Position numbers and translations under genes: made by a program. 25,232 nucleotides of DNA from CACZQA01 sp050943615 (GTDB taxonomy: Bacteria; Actinomycetota; Coriobacteriia; Coriobacteriales; QAMH01), in assembly GCA_050943615.1 (NCBI GenBank), contig JBMNPN010000033.1, positions 1 to 25,232 of the forward strand, read 5' to 3'. Positions 14,262 through 21,632 of this stretch are shown here, piece by piece (the stretch's first letter is position 1; every line of letters begins with the position of its first letter). The notes beneath the pieces were generated by a model that saw nothing but the letters and a program-made list of their open reading frames with translations, had not been told where the DNA came from and made no database searches.

Positions 14262-15620
14262 ATGTCAATCGCACCGACACGCGAGCACATCCTTCCCGAT
14301 ATGCTCACAGCATCCGACCTTCTTGCGGTCGCGCCCATGAGCATGCGCGTCGAGGACGGGCACGTCACCTTGGGCGGCATCGACCTCATCGACATCGCCG
14401 AGAAGTTCGGGACGGCGCTCTACGTCTATGACGAGGCGCACATCCGCCGCCAGCTGTCCGAGTACCGCGAGGAGTTCAAGCTCTGCTACCCGCAGAGCAG
14501 CATCATCTACGCTGCCAAGGCCTTCTGCTGCGTCGCCATGGACCGCATCGTGGCCGACGAGAGCTGCTACATCGACGTCGCGAGCGGAGGCGAGCTCGCC
14601 ATCGCGCGCGCCGCTGGGTTTCCCATGGAGCACGTCGTGGCGCAGGGCAACAACAAGACGCCCCGAGAGATCGCCGAGGCCATCGAGTCCGGCGTCGGCC
14701 TGTTCGTCGTCGACACCATCGAGGAGCTCGACCGCATCTCGGCCTGCGCCAAGGCAAACGGCGTCGAGCAGACGATCGTCCTGCGCATCTGCCCGGGCAT
14801 CGAGGCCGACACGCACGCCTATATCCAGACGGCGAACGAAGATTCCAAGTTCGGCTTCAACATCCGCAACGGGGCAGCTCAAGAGGCCCTCAAGCACGCT
14901 CTCGGGCTTCCCAACCTCGACGTAGCCGGCTTCCACTGCCATATCGGCTCGCAGATCTTCGAGCTCAACTCCTACGTCGAGGCCATCAACACGATGTTTG
15001 CCTTCATGGACGAGATGCGCCATGTGGTCGGATTCACGGCGCGCATCCTCGACATCGGCGGCGGGCTCGGCATTCCCTACACGGTCCACGACGAGCCGGC
15101 GAGCATCGCCCAGTTCGCAAAGACCGCGACCGACGCCGTCCACGAGAACTGCAGCACCTACGACTATCCGTACCCGCATCTGTTCACCGAGCCGGGTCGC
15201 TCGATTGTGGCGAACGCCGGCATCACGCTCTACACGGTGGGTTCGGTCAAGGTCAACGAGGGCATCTGCACCTACGTCGCCATCGACGGCGGCATGACCG
15301 ACAACATCCGCACGGCACTCTACGGCTCCAAGTACGAGGCCTTCGTCGTCGACCATGCCGACGAACCGCGCTCGGTCATCTGCGACATCGTGGGCAAGCA
15401 CTGCGAATCGGGCGACGTGGTGGTCAAGAACTCGCCGCTTCAGCCCTGCAGGGCAGGCGACACGGTCTGCGTCCTTGGAACCGGCGCCTACTGCAACGAG
15501 ATGGCGAGCAACTACAACAAGCAGGTCCGCCCGGGTATCGTCTTCGTGACCGACGGCGTGGCACACGAGGTCGTGCGCCGGGAAACCTACAGCGACCTTC
15601 TCATGAGAGACGTACTCTAG
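14262..15620 (+). CDS. lysA: Diaminopimelate decarboxylase
   Basis: The 452-residue PLP enzyme decarboxylates meso-diaminopimelate to lysine, the last step of lysine synthesis. The PLP lysine is K86 in YAAKAF; the HCHIGSQ, GGGLGIPY and EPGRSIVANAG motifs of the fold III decarboxylases follow, and the active-site CESGD (C381) matches the LysA signature. It is some 25 residues longer than usual because of an N-terminal extension (about residues 1-35); internal Met codons at residues 14, 26 and 28 are possible later starts. AAAGGA lies 15 bases before the ATG chosen. Gap to argS 37 bases, to hom 34 bases: one operon. Confidence 0.95.
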   Translation: MSIAPTREHILPDMLTASDLLAVAPMSMRVEDGHVTLGGIDLIDIAEKFGTALYVYDEAHIRRQLSEYREEFKLCYPQSSIIYAAKAFCCVAMDRIVADESCYIDVASGGELAIARAAGFPMEHVVAQGNNKTPREIAEAIESGVGLFVVDTIEELDRISACAKANGVEQTIVLRICPGIEADTHAYIQTANEDSKFGFNIRNGAAQEALKHALGLPNLDVAGFHCHIGSQIFELNSYVEAINTMFAFMDEMRHVVGFTARILDIGGGLGIPYTVHDEPASIAQFAKTATDAVHENCSTYDYPYPHLFTEPGRSIVANAGITLYTVGSVKVNEGICTYVAIDGGMTDNIRTALYGSKYEAFVVDHADEPRSVICDIVGKHCESGDVVVKNSPLQPCRAGDTVCVLGTGAYCNEMASNYNKQVRPGIVFVTDGVAHEVVRRETYSDLLMRDVL

Positions 15621-15654
15621 AGACGAACGGGCAAAGGGAAGGAAAGAGGCGCGT

Positions 15655-16938
15655 ATGAAGACAGTCAAGATCGGCCTGGTGGGTTGCGGAACGGTCGGAA
15701 GCGGGCTGATCCGCATCCTGCAAAAGCACGAAGATGATTTCAAGAAACACGTGGGCGTCGACATTCAGCTTGCCAAGGCGACGACGCGCACCCTCTCCAA
15801 GCTCGTGGAGGCGGGTGTGCCCGACAGCTGTATTGTCGAATCTTACAAGGATATCGTCGAGGACCCCGATATCGACATCGTCGTCGAGCTCGTCGGCGGC
15901 GTCGAGTTCGCAGCCGACGTCGTGTTCGACGCGTTCGAACATGGCAAGAACGTCGTCACGGCCAACAAGGCGCTACTCGCCACCAGCGGAAAGGAGATCT
16001 TCGAGGCCGCCGACAAGGCAGGTGCCGAGCTCGGATTCGAGGGCTCCGTGGGCGGCGGCATCCCCATCATCCAGCCGCTCAAGCATGCACTCACCGGAAA
16101 CGAGATCAGCTCGGTGCTCGGCATCGTGAACGGCACGACCAACTACATGCTGACCCGCATGCGCGATGGGCTCGACTACGAGGCCGCGCTCAAGGAGGCA
16201 CAGGAACGCGGCTTTGCCGAGGCCGACCCGACGGCAGACGTCGACGGCCTCGATGCCGCGGCAAAGATCGCGATCCTGGCATCGATCGCCTTCAACTCGC
16301 GCGTGACCATGGACGACGTCTTCGTCGAGGGCATCCGCAGCATCTGCCCGATCGACTTCAAGTACGCAGACGAGATGGGATACGCCATCAAGCTCCTTGC
16401 CATGGCGCACAGGAAGGACGGCCGCATAGACGTCCGCGTGCATCCCACCATGTTGCCCAAGACGCACCAGCTTTCGCGGGTCGACGGCGTCTACAACGCC
16501 ATCTACGTCACCGGGGATGCGGTGGGTGACTGCATGTTCTTCGGCGAGGGCGCCGGCTCCGGCCCTGCCGCCTCTGCCGTCATGGGAGACATCATCGAGA
16601 TCGCCCGCCACATCGCCAAGGGAACCGGTCCCATCGTCGGCTGCACCTGCACCGACACCCTGCCCTTCAGGCCCATGGGAGACCTCGAGACCAAGTACTA
16701 CCTGCGCCTGCTCGTAGAGGACAAGCCGGGCGTCCTGGCATCCACCAGCAAGGCCTTCAGCGACTGCGGCGTCTCCATCAGAAGCGTCGTGCAGCCCTCT
16801 GACGACAAGGACACCGCAGATCTCATCTACATGACCCACACCGCAAAGGAAGAGAACTTCATCAGCGCGCTCGAGCAGATCAAGCTCCTGCCCACCGTGA
16901 AGAACATCGGAACCATCATTCGCATCGAGGGGGAATAG
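15655..16938 (+). CDS. hom: Homoserine dehydrogenase with ACT domain
   Basis: The 427-residue enzyme reduces aspartate semialdehyde to homoserine, the entry to threonine and methionine. The Rossmann motif is GLVGCGTVGSGL near residue 7; the catalytic region has ANKALLA (K105) and NGTTNYMLT, and the signature FAEADPTADVDGLDAAAK follows. The C-terminal part from about residue 348 (YYLRLLVEDKPGVLA) is an ACT domain, which in this family gives feedback inhibition by threonine. With lysA just upstream, both branches of the aspartate pathway sit together, though no aspartokinase is seen. GGAAAGAGG precedes the ATG. Confidence 0.96.
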   Translation: MKTVKIGLVGCGTVGSGLIRILQKHEDDFKKHVGVDIQLAKATTRTLSKLVEAGVPDSCIVESYKDIVEDPDIDIVVELVGGVEFAADVVFDAFEHGKNVVTANKALLATSGKEIFEAADKAGAELGFEGSVGGGIPIIQPLKHALTGNEISSVLGIVNGTTNYMLTRMRDGLDYEAALKEAQERGFAEADPTADVDGLDAAAKIAILASIAFNSRVTMDDVFVEGIRSICPIDFKYADEMGYAIKLLAMAHRKDGRIDVRVHPTMLPKTHQLSRVDGVYNAIYVTGDAVGDCMFFGEGAGSGPAASAVMGDIIEIARHIAKGTGPIVGCTCTDTLPFRPMGDLETKYYLRLLVEDKPGVLASTSKAFSDCGVSIRSVVQPSDDKDTADLIYMTHTAKEENFISALEQIKLLPTVKNIGTIIRIEGE

Positions 16939-16941
16939 CAC

Positions 16942-17247
16942 GTGCCACTAACCGAAAAGGACGTTCGCGATATCGCCGAGTACGTCCGCATCGGACTAAC
17001 CGACGACGAGGTCACGCAGATGACGACCGACCTCAACTCGATCATCGAGACCCTAAAGCCCATCACCGAATACGACCTCGAGGGAGTCGAGCCGACCTTC
17101 CATCCCATCGGCGACCTCTCCAACGTCATGCGCGAAGACGTCATCGGAAAGCCCTTCCCGCGCGAGGTCGCGCTCGAGAACAGCGACTCCGTCAAAGACG
17201 GGTGCTTCGAAATTCCCTCGATCCTGGGCGAGGGAGGGGACCGCTGA
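16942..17247 (+). CDS. gatC: Aspartyl/glutamyl-tRNA amidotransferase subunit C
   Basis: The 101-residue GatC wraps around GatA and GatB and stabilises the amidotransferase that turns Glu-tRNA-Gln into Gln-tRNA-Gln and Asp-tRNA-Asn into Asn-tRNA-Asn. The family pattern is clear: LTEKDVRDIAEYVRI near the start, LNSIIE, LEGVEPTFHP and the conserved MREDV. The start is GTG at 16942, 3 bases after the hom stop, with GAGGGGG inside the end of hom. It overlaps gatA by one base (TGATG), so translation is probably coupled. Confidence 0.94.
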   Translation: MPLTEKDVRDIAEYVRIGLTDDEVTQMTTDLNSIIETLKPITEYDLEGVEPTFHPIGDLSNVMREDVIGKPFPREVALENSDSVKDGCFEIPSILGEGGDR

Positions 17248-18725
17248 TGAACTTCGACGAATACGCCTCCCTGTCCGTCGCCGACATCCACGAGGGACTT
17301 GCCAAGGGCGATTTTTCCGCCGTCGAGCTCGCGCAGGCGGCCCTTGCCGCCATCGACGAGCGCGACAAGGATATCCACGCCTTCCTCGAGCTCACGCCTG
17401 AGCTTGCCCTAGAGCAGGCAAAGAGGGTCGATGCGGCGCGCGCCGCAGGAGAGGAGCTCGGCTGGCTTGCCGGCGTTCCCATCGCCTTCAAGGACAACAT
17501 GAACCAGATCGGCACGCACACGACCTGCGCGAGCCGCATGCTCGAGAACTACGTGAGCCCCTTTGACGCCACTTGCGTCGCCAATGCCATCGAGGCGGGC
17601 GGCATCCCGCTTGGAAAGACCAATATGGACGAGTTCGCCTTCGGCTCTTCCACCGAGACCTCGTACTTCGGCAAGACCATGAATCCGTGGGACCTCGAGC
17701 GCGTGCCCGGTGGCTCCTCGGGCGGATCGGCGGCCTGCGTGTCTGCCGGCATGACGACCGTCTCGCTCGGATCCGATACCGGTGGCTCCATCCGCCAGCC
17801 TGGAAGCTTCTGCGGTGTGGTCGCGATGAAACCCACCTACGGCGTCGTGAGCCGCTACGGCGTGGTCGCCTTCGGCTCCTCGCTCGACCAGGTCGGTCCC
17901 TTCGCCCGAAGCGTCGCCGATGCAGCGGCCACGCTCAACGCCATCTCCGGCCGTGACCCGCTGGACTGCACGAGCCAGGAGTGCACGGTCGATTTCACCG
18001 CCAACCTCGGCTACGGCGTCGAGGGCATGAAGATCGGCGTCGTTCCCGCGCTCATGGAGCTCGAGGGCCTACAACCCGAGGTGAAGACCGCGTTCAACCG
18101 GGCACTCGGGGACCTCGAGGGGCTCGGTGCCGAGATTGTGGAAGTTGAGCTCCCGAACGCCGATGCGGCCATCAGCGCCTACTACGTGCTCGGGCCCTGC
18201 GAGGCCTTCTCCAACCTCTCGCGCTTCGACTCCGTGCGCTACGGCCACCACGCCCACGGCGCCAATCTCGAGGAGCGCTACGAGAAGTCCCGTGCCGAGG
18301 GGTTCGGGCCTGAGGCCAAGCGCCGCATCATGCTCGGAGGCTACCTGCTCGCAAGCGGCGTCTACGACAAGTACTACTACCCGGCCCAGCAGGTCCGCAC
18401 GCTCATCACGCGCGACTACACGGAGGCGTTCAAGAAGGTGGATGCCATCGTGCTCCCGACGAGTCCGCGCACGGCCTTCAAGTTCGGCGAGATCTCAGAC
18501 CCGGCGACGATGTACCTCTCCGACATCTACACCATCAGCATCAACATCGCCGGAAACGGCGGCATGAACCTGCCCATAGCACTGGGGGAGGACTCCGGCC
18601 TTCCCATTGGCCTGCAGATCGTCGGCCCGCAGTTCAGAGACGAACTCATCCTGCGCGTCGGCGCCGCCTTGGAGTCGGTGCGCAAAGTTCCCACGCTCGC
18701 CGTCAGAGGAGGTGAGAGCCGATGA
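17247..18725 (+). CDS. gatA: Aspartyl/glutamyl-tRNA amidotransferase subunit A
   Basis: The 492-residue amidase-signature subunit releases ammonia from glutamine for the transamidation done on GatB. The Ser-cisSer-Lys triad is visible: K82 (AFKDNM), S157 in PGGSSGGSAA and the nucleophile S181 in DTGGSIRQPG, each three residues later than in Staphylococcus aureus GatA. Length is normal. The ATG overlaps the gatC stop (TGATG), and the 3' end overlaps gatB by four bases (ATGA), as expected for equimolar production of the complex. Confidence 0.96.
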   Translation: MNFDEYASLSVADIHEGLAKGDFSAVELAQAALAAIDERDKDIHAFLELTPELALEQAKRVDAARAAGEELGWLAGVPIAFKDNMNQIGTHTTCASRMLENYVSPFDATCVANAIEAGGIPLGKTNMDEFAFGSSTETSYFGKTMNPWDLERVPGGSSGGSAACVSAGMTTVSLGSDTGGSIRQPGSFCGVVAMKPTYGVVSRYGVVAFGSSLDQVGPFARSVADAAATLNAISGRDPLDCTSQECTVDFTANLGYGVEGMKIGVVPALMELEGLQPEVKTAFNRALGDLEGLGAEIVEVELPNADAAISAYYVLGPCEAFSNLSRFDSVRYGHHAHGANLEERYEKSRAEGFGPEAKRRIMLGGYLLASGVYDKYYYPAQQVRTLITRDYTEAFKKVDAIVLPTSPRTAFKFGEISDPATMYLSDIYTISINIAGNGGMNLPIALGEDSGLPIGLQIVGPQFRDELILRVGAALESVRKVPTLAVRGGESR

Positions 18726-20254
18726 AGTCTCTGGAAGAGGTGCTCGAGAGCTGGGAAGCGGTCATCGGCCTGGAGATCCACGCCGAGCTCACCACCTTGA
18801 AGACCAAGATGTTCTGCTCGTGTCCCATCGAGTTCGGAGCAGATCCCAACACGCACACCTGCCCGGTCTGCCTGGGCCTTCCCGGTGCGCTGCCTGTTCC
18901 CAACAAGGCCGCCATCGAGAGCATTGTTTTGGCTGGCCTTGCCACCAACTGCGATATCGAGAAGCATTCGATGTTCTACCGCAAGGGCTATTTCTACCCT
19001 GACATGGCCAAGAACTTCCAGACCACGCAAGGCCCGGTCGCCTTCTGCATGAGGGGGCATCTCGACCTCGAGGTCAGCGGCAATGCGGCCAAGGAGCGCA
19101 CCGACGTCGAGAAGGATGAGGACGGCGGCTATATCGCGCATGTCGGCATCACGCGCATCCACATGGAAGAGGATGCGGGCAAGATGACGCACCTGGGCGG
19201 CGCGGAAGGCCGCATCGACGGTGCGGACCGCTCGCTTGTCGACTACAACCGCGCCGGCACGCCGCTCATCGAGCTTGTCACCGAACCCGACCTGCGCACG
19301 CCGGAAGAGGCGCGCCTGTTCATGCAGAAGCTGCGCCAGATCTACCTCACCCTCGGGATTTCGGATTGTTCGATGGAAGAGGGGTCGATGCGCTGCGATG
19401 GCAACGTCTCGCTCAGACCTCGCGGTTCCTCCGAGTTCGGCGTCAAGACCGAGCTCAAGAACATGAACTCATTCAAGAGCCTGCACGACGGTCTTGCCTA
19501 CGAGATCCGCCGCCAGGCTGAGGTGCTCGAAAGCGGCGGCACGATCCGCCAGGAAACGCGCCACTGGGAGCCGAGCGCAAAGCGCACGATCGTAATGCGC
19601 GTCAAGGAGACTGCCGACGACTACCGGATGTTCCCCGACCCGGACCTGGCGCCCTTCGACCTCACCGACGAGTGGATCGACAACGTCCGAAAGAAGCTCC
19701 CCGAGCTCCCGGACGCCAAGCGCGACCGCTTCATCAAGACCTGGGGACTTCCCAAGGCAGACGCCGCCGAGATCGCCGGAGACGTCGACCTTGCGGCGCT
19801 CTTCGACAAGGCGGCTGAGGGCCTTGAGGCCCAGCCAGCAAAGAAGCTCGCCAACTTGCTACTGAACGACCTGGTTGCTTGGCTGCGCGAAAACGAGCGC
19901 GAGCTTGCCGACCTCGACTTCGAGCCGACGTATCTCTCGACCCTTGCAACGCTTCTTACCGAGGACAAGATCTCATCCAAGCAGGGCAAGGAGGTGCTCG
20001 ACGCCATCCTCTCGAAGAACGCCGAACCTGCCGCATACGTCAAAGAACACGGCATGGAGCAGACGACCGATACCGCTCAGATCGAGGCCCTCATCGACAA
20101 GCTCATGGCTGAAAACCCCGACAAGGTCGAGGCCTACCGAAACGGCAAGAAGGGCCTGCAGGGCTTTTTCATGGGCCAGATCATGAAGGAGCTCAAGGGC
20201 CAGGGCAACCCGAAGGTCATCTCCAAGATCGTCGCCGCAAAGCTCGAGGGCTAG
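18722..20254 (+). CDS. gatB: Aspartyl/glutamyl-tRNA amidotransferase subunit B
   Basis: The 510-residue GatB holds the kinase/transamidase site that activates the tRNA-bound Glu or Asp and adds ammonia. GLEIHAEL, the CSCP...CPVCLGLPG cysteine region (C32, C34, C47, C50), YNRAGTPLIELVTEPD and the C-terminal YqeY-like tail domain (QGFFMGQIMKE) are present. It is about 30 residues longer than usual; part is an acidic insert at about residues 120-139 between EVSG and VGITRIHMEED, where most homologues have only a short turn. AGGAGGT lies 8 bases before the ATG. The tail domain ends 8 bases before the next gene. Confidence 0.96.
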   Translation: MKSLEEVLESWEAVIGLEIHAELTTLKTKMFCSCPIEFGADPNTHTCPVCLGLPGALPVPNKAAIESIVLAGLATNCDIEKHSMFYRKGYFYPDMAKNFQTTQGPVAFCMRGHLDLEVSGNAAKERTDVEKDEDGGYIAHVGITRIHMEEDAGKMTHLGGAEGRIDGADRSLVDYNRAGTPLIELVTEPDLRTPEEARLFMQKLRQIYLTLGISDCSMEEGSMRCDGNVSLRPRGSSEFGVKTELKNMNSFKSLHDGLAYEIRRQAEVLESGGTIRQETRHWEPSAKRTIVMRVKETADDYRMFPDPDLAPFDLTDEWIDNVRKKLPELPDAKRDRFIKTWGLPKADAAEIAGDVDLAALFDKAAEGLEAQPAKKLANLLLNDLVAWLRENERELADLDFEPTYLSTLATLLTEDKISSKQGKEVLDAILSKNAEPAAYVKEHGMEQTTDTAQIEALIDKLMAENPDKVEAYRNGKKGLQGFFMGQIMKELKGQGNPKVISKIVAAKLEG

Positions 20255-20262
20255 ATAGCGCT

Positions 20263-21240
20263 TTGACACTCGATTACGTTCACTGCCGTCTCTGCCCCCG
20301 CTCATGCGGCGTCGACCGCACGGCGGGGGAGCGGGGCGTCTGCGGACAGGGCGATACGCTGCGCCTTGCCCGCGCCGCGCTGCACCATTGGGAGGAGCCG
20401 CCCATCAGTGGGCAGGCGGGAAGCGGCACCGTCTTTTTCAGTGGCTGCCCTCTGCGTTGCGTCTACTGCCAGAACCGCGAGATCGCGCTCGGCCAGTTCG
20501 GTCGAGAGGTCTCTGTAGAACGCCTCGCTCAGATCTTTCTCGAGCAGCAGGCCCGAGGCGCACTTAATATCAACCTCGTCACCGCCTGCCATTTCATGCC
20601 CCAGGTCATAGAGGCCATAGACCTTGCGCGTGCCGGAAACGTCAGGGCACGCCCCGGGATGCTCGAGAAAATCGAGCACCCCAAACCGGCAGAGCGCCTC
20701 GAGATTCCCATCGTCTACAACACGAGCGGCTATGAGACCCCCGAGGCAATCGAGGCGCTCGATGGCTATGTCGACATCTACCTCACCGACTTCAAGTACG
20801 CTGACAGCGAACTTGCAGCACGCTATTCCCATGCGCCCGACTACCCCGAGGTCGCCTCCAAGGCACTCGATGCGATGTTTGCCCACGTCGGACCCGTCCG
20901 TATGGGAAAACGTGCAGATGAGCCAGACGAGGTCATGGAGCGCGGCGTCATCGTGCGACACCTCATGCTGCCCGGCAATCTGCAAGACTCGGAGCGCGTC
21001 ATGGAGGTCTTGGCGGCAAAGCCTTATGCCGATGACATCATCGTGAGCCTCATGAACCAGTACACGCCACTTGCTGGTATTGAAAAACAGCATCCCGAAC
21101 TAGCCACAACCGTCGATGCAGATGAATATGACGAGCTTATCGATTACGCACTCGGCCTGGGTCTCGAGAGAAGCTTCATGCAAGAGGGCGGAGCAGTGGG
21201 GGAGTCCTTCATCCCCGCCTTCGACTACGAGGGCATCTAA
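20263..21240 (+). CDS. Radical SAM protein, pyruvate-formate-lyase-activase-like (COG1313 type)
   Basis: The 325-residue protein has the radical SAM cluster motif C-x3-C-x2-C (C62, C66, C69, in SGCPLRCVYCQN) and an N-terminal cysteine group C8, C11, C15, C27 that may bind another metal or cluster. The layout is that of PflA/PflX-like proteins of COG1313: LVTACHFMPQVIEA, YNTSGYE, DIYLTDFKYA, and VRHLMLPGN. Such enzymes generate a 5'-deoxyadenosyl radical; the substrate of this branch is unknown and no glycyl-radical enzyme lies nearby. There is an insert of about 22 residues (about 125-147, Arg/Glu/Pro-rich). The start is TTG at 20263, 8 bases after gatB, with GAGGG 12 bases upstream; no better start exists. 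It is the last gene of the argS-gat run. Confidence 0.85.
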   Translation: MTLDYVHCRLCPRSCGVDRTAGERGVCGQGDTLRLARAALHHWEEPPISGQAGSGTVFFSGCPLRCVYCQNREIALGQFGREVSVERLAQIFLEQQARGALNINLVTACHFMPQVIEAIDLARAGNVRARPGMLEKIEHPKPAERLEIPIVYNTSGYETPEAIEALDGYVDIYLTDFKYADSELAARYSHAPDYPEVASKALDAMFAHVGPVRMGKRADEPDEVMERGVIVRHLMLPGNLQDSERVMEVLAAKPYADDIIVSLMNQYTPLAGIEKQHPELATTVDADEYDELIDYALGLGLERSFMQEGGAVGESFIPAFDYEGI

Positions 21241-21279
21241 TTTCTCCTCGCTTTTCAAATTCCCTGTCTGACCTCTCGT

Positions 21280-21308
21280 TTGCGTTTTTAATAGCGACAT
21301 GCTATTAT
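21280..21308 (+). promoter_or_regulatory. Promoter of the candidate structured RNA, with palindrome
   Basis: TTGCGT (21280-21285) and TATTAT (21303-21308) are 17 bases apart, one of the best promoter-like pairs in the window. The perfect inverted repeat TAATAGC-GACAT-GCTATTA (21289-21307) fills the spacer and most of the -10 and may be an operator. A start would fall near 21315. The nearest downstream gene begins more than 300 bases away. Confidence 0.5.
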
Positions 21309-21314
21309 GTCCTT

Positions 21315-21603
21315 GTCAAGTTGGGGTTTAGTTGCTCTTTCACAATTTTGACTCACTTGGTTGCCTGTGGATTTAGTGAGTATCCGTCCTGGTTCTAGAT
21401 AGCGGTGAGAAGTTCACCCCGCGGCCCTTATAGCCCTAAAGAAAAAATCAGGACGGATGAGGTAAAGACGTGAGGGGATACCAGACCACGAACCTTGTAT
21501 TTGTCGGACACCAACCATTTTGTACGACGAAAAGCAAAACCGCGATGAGCAGGCAACCATGAAATAAGGACCTCCGCCGATGAGTGATTCCGGCGGAGGT
21601 CCT
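21315..21603 (+). ncRNA. Candidate structured non-coding RNA with pseudoknot (unknown family)
   Basis: The gene-free stretch 21241-21632 has no supported ORF and is less GC-rich than its flanks, yet is full of perfect complementarity. Helix A: ACTCACT (21351-21357) with AGTGAGT (21375-21381). Helix B: ATCCGTCCTG (21382-21391) with CAGGACGGAT (21449-21458), starting on the very next base, so it can stack on A; inside B is a GGTGA/TCACC hairpin (21404-21418). The loop of A, TGGTTGCCTG (21358-21367), is exactly complementary to CAGGCAACCA (21550-21559), a 10-bp pseudoknot. A small helix C (21501-21506 with 21525-21530) lies between. A 13-bp hairpin closes the end (21567-21603). A promoter precedes it. 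It could be a stand-alone RNA or the leader of the flavoprotein gene. I do not recognise the family; tmRNA, RNase P RNA and SRP RNA do not fit. End points are estimates. Confidence 0.5.
21567..21603 (+). terminator. 13-bp GC-rich hairpin at the 3' end of the candidate RNA
   Basis: AGGACCTCCGCCG (21567-21579) pairs perfectly with CGGCGGAGGTCCT (21591-21603) around an 11-base loop. It is followed by CGTGTATC rather than a T-run, so it is either an imperfect terminator or the last domain of the RNA. It ends 29 bases before the next gene's ATG. Confidence 0.45.
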
Positions 21604-21619
21604 CGTGTATCTGGACGTA

Positions 21620-21625
21620 TATAAT
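21620..21625 (+). promoter_or_regulatory. -10 box just before the flavoprotein start (leaderless mRNA candidate)
   Basis: A perfect TATAAT ends 7 bases before the ATG at 21633, so transcription would start at or next to the A of the start codon. No Shine-Dalgarno lies in between (CGTCTCC). Leaderless transcripts are common in Actinomycetota. No good -35 is visible; the 13-bp hairpin occupies that position. Confidence 0.45.
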
Positions 21626-21632
21626 CGTCTCC

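Noticed and set aside
12368..14395. 675-codon minus-strand frame opposite argS
   Set aside because: ArgS motifs are complete on the plus strand; the antisense frame has no recognisable domain.
21281..21603. tmRNA, RNase P RNA, SRP RNA or T-box identity for the structured region
   Set aside because: None of their hallmark sequences (tRNA-like ends, GAGGAAAGTCC-type core, SRP GGAAG/AGCAG loop, T-box GGTGGNACCGCG) is present.
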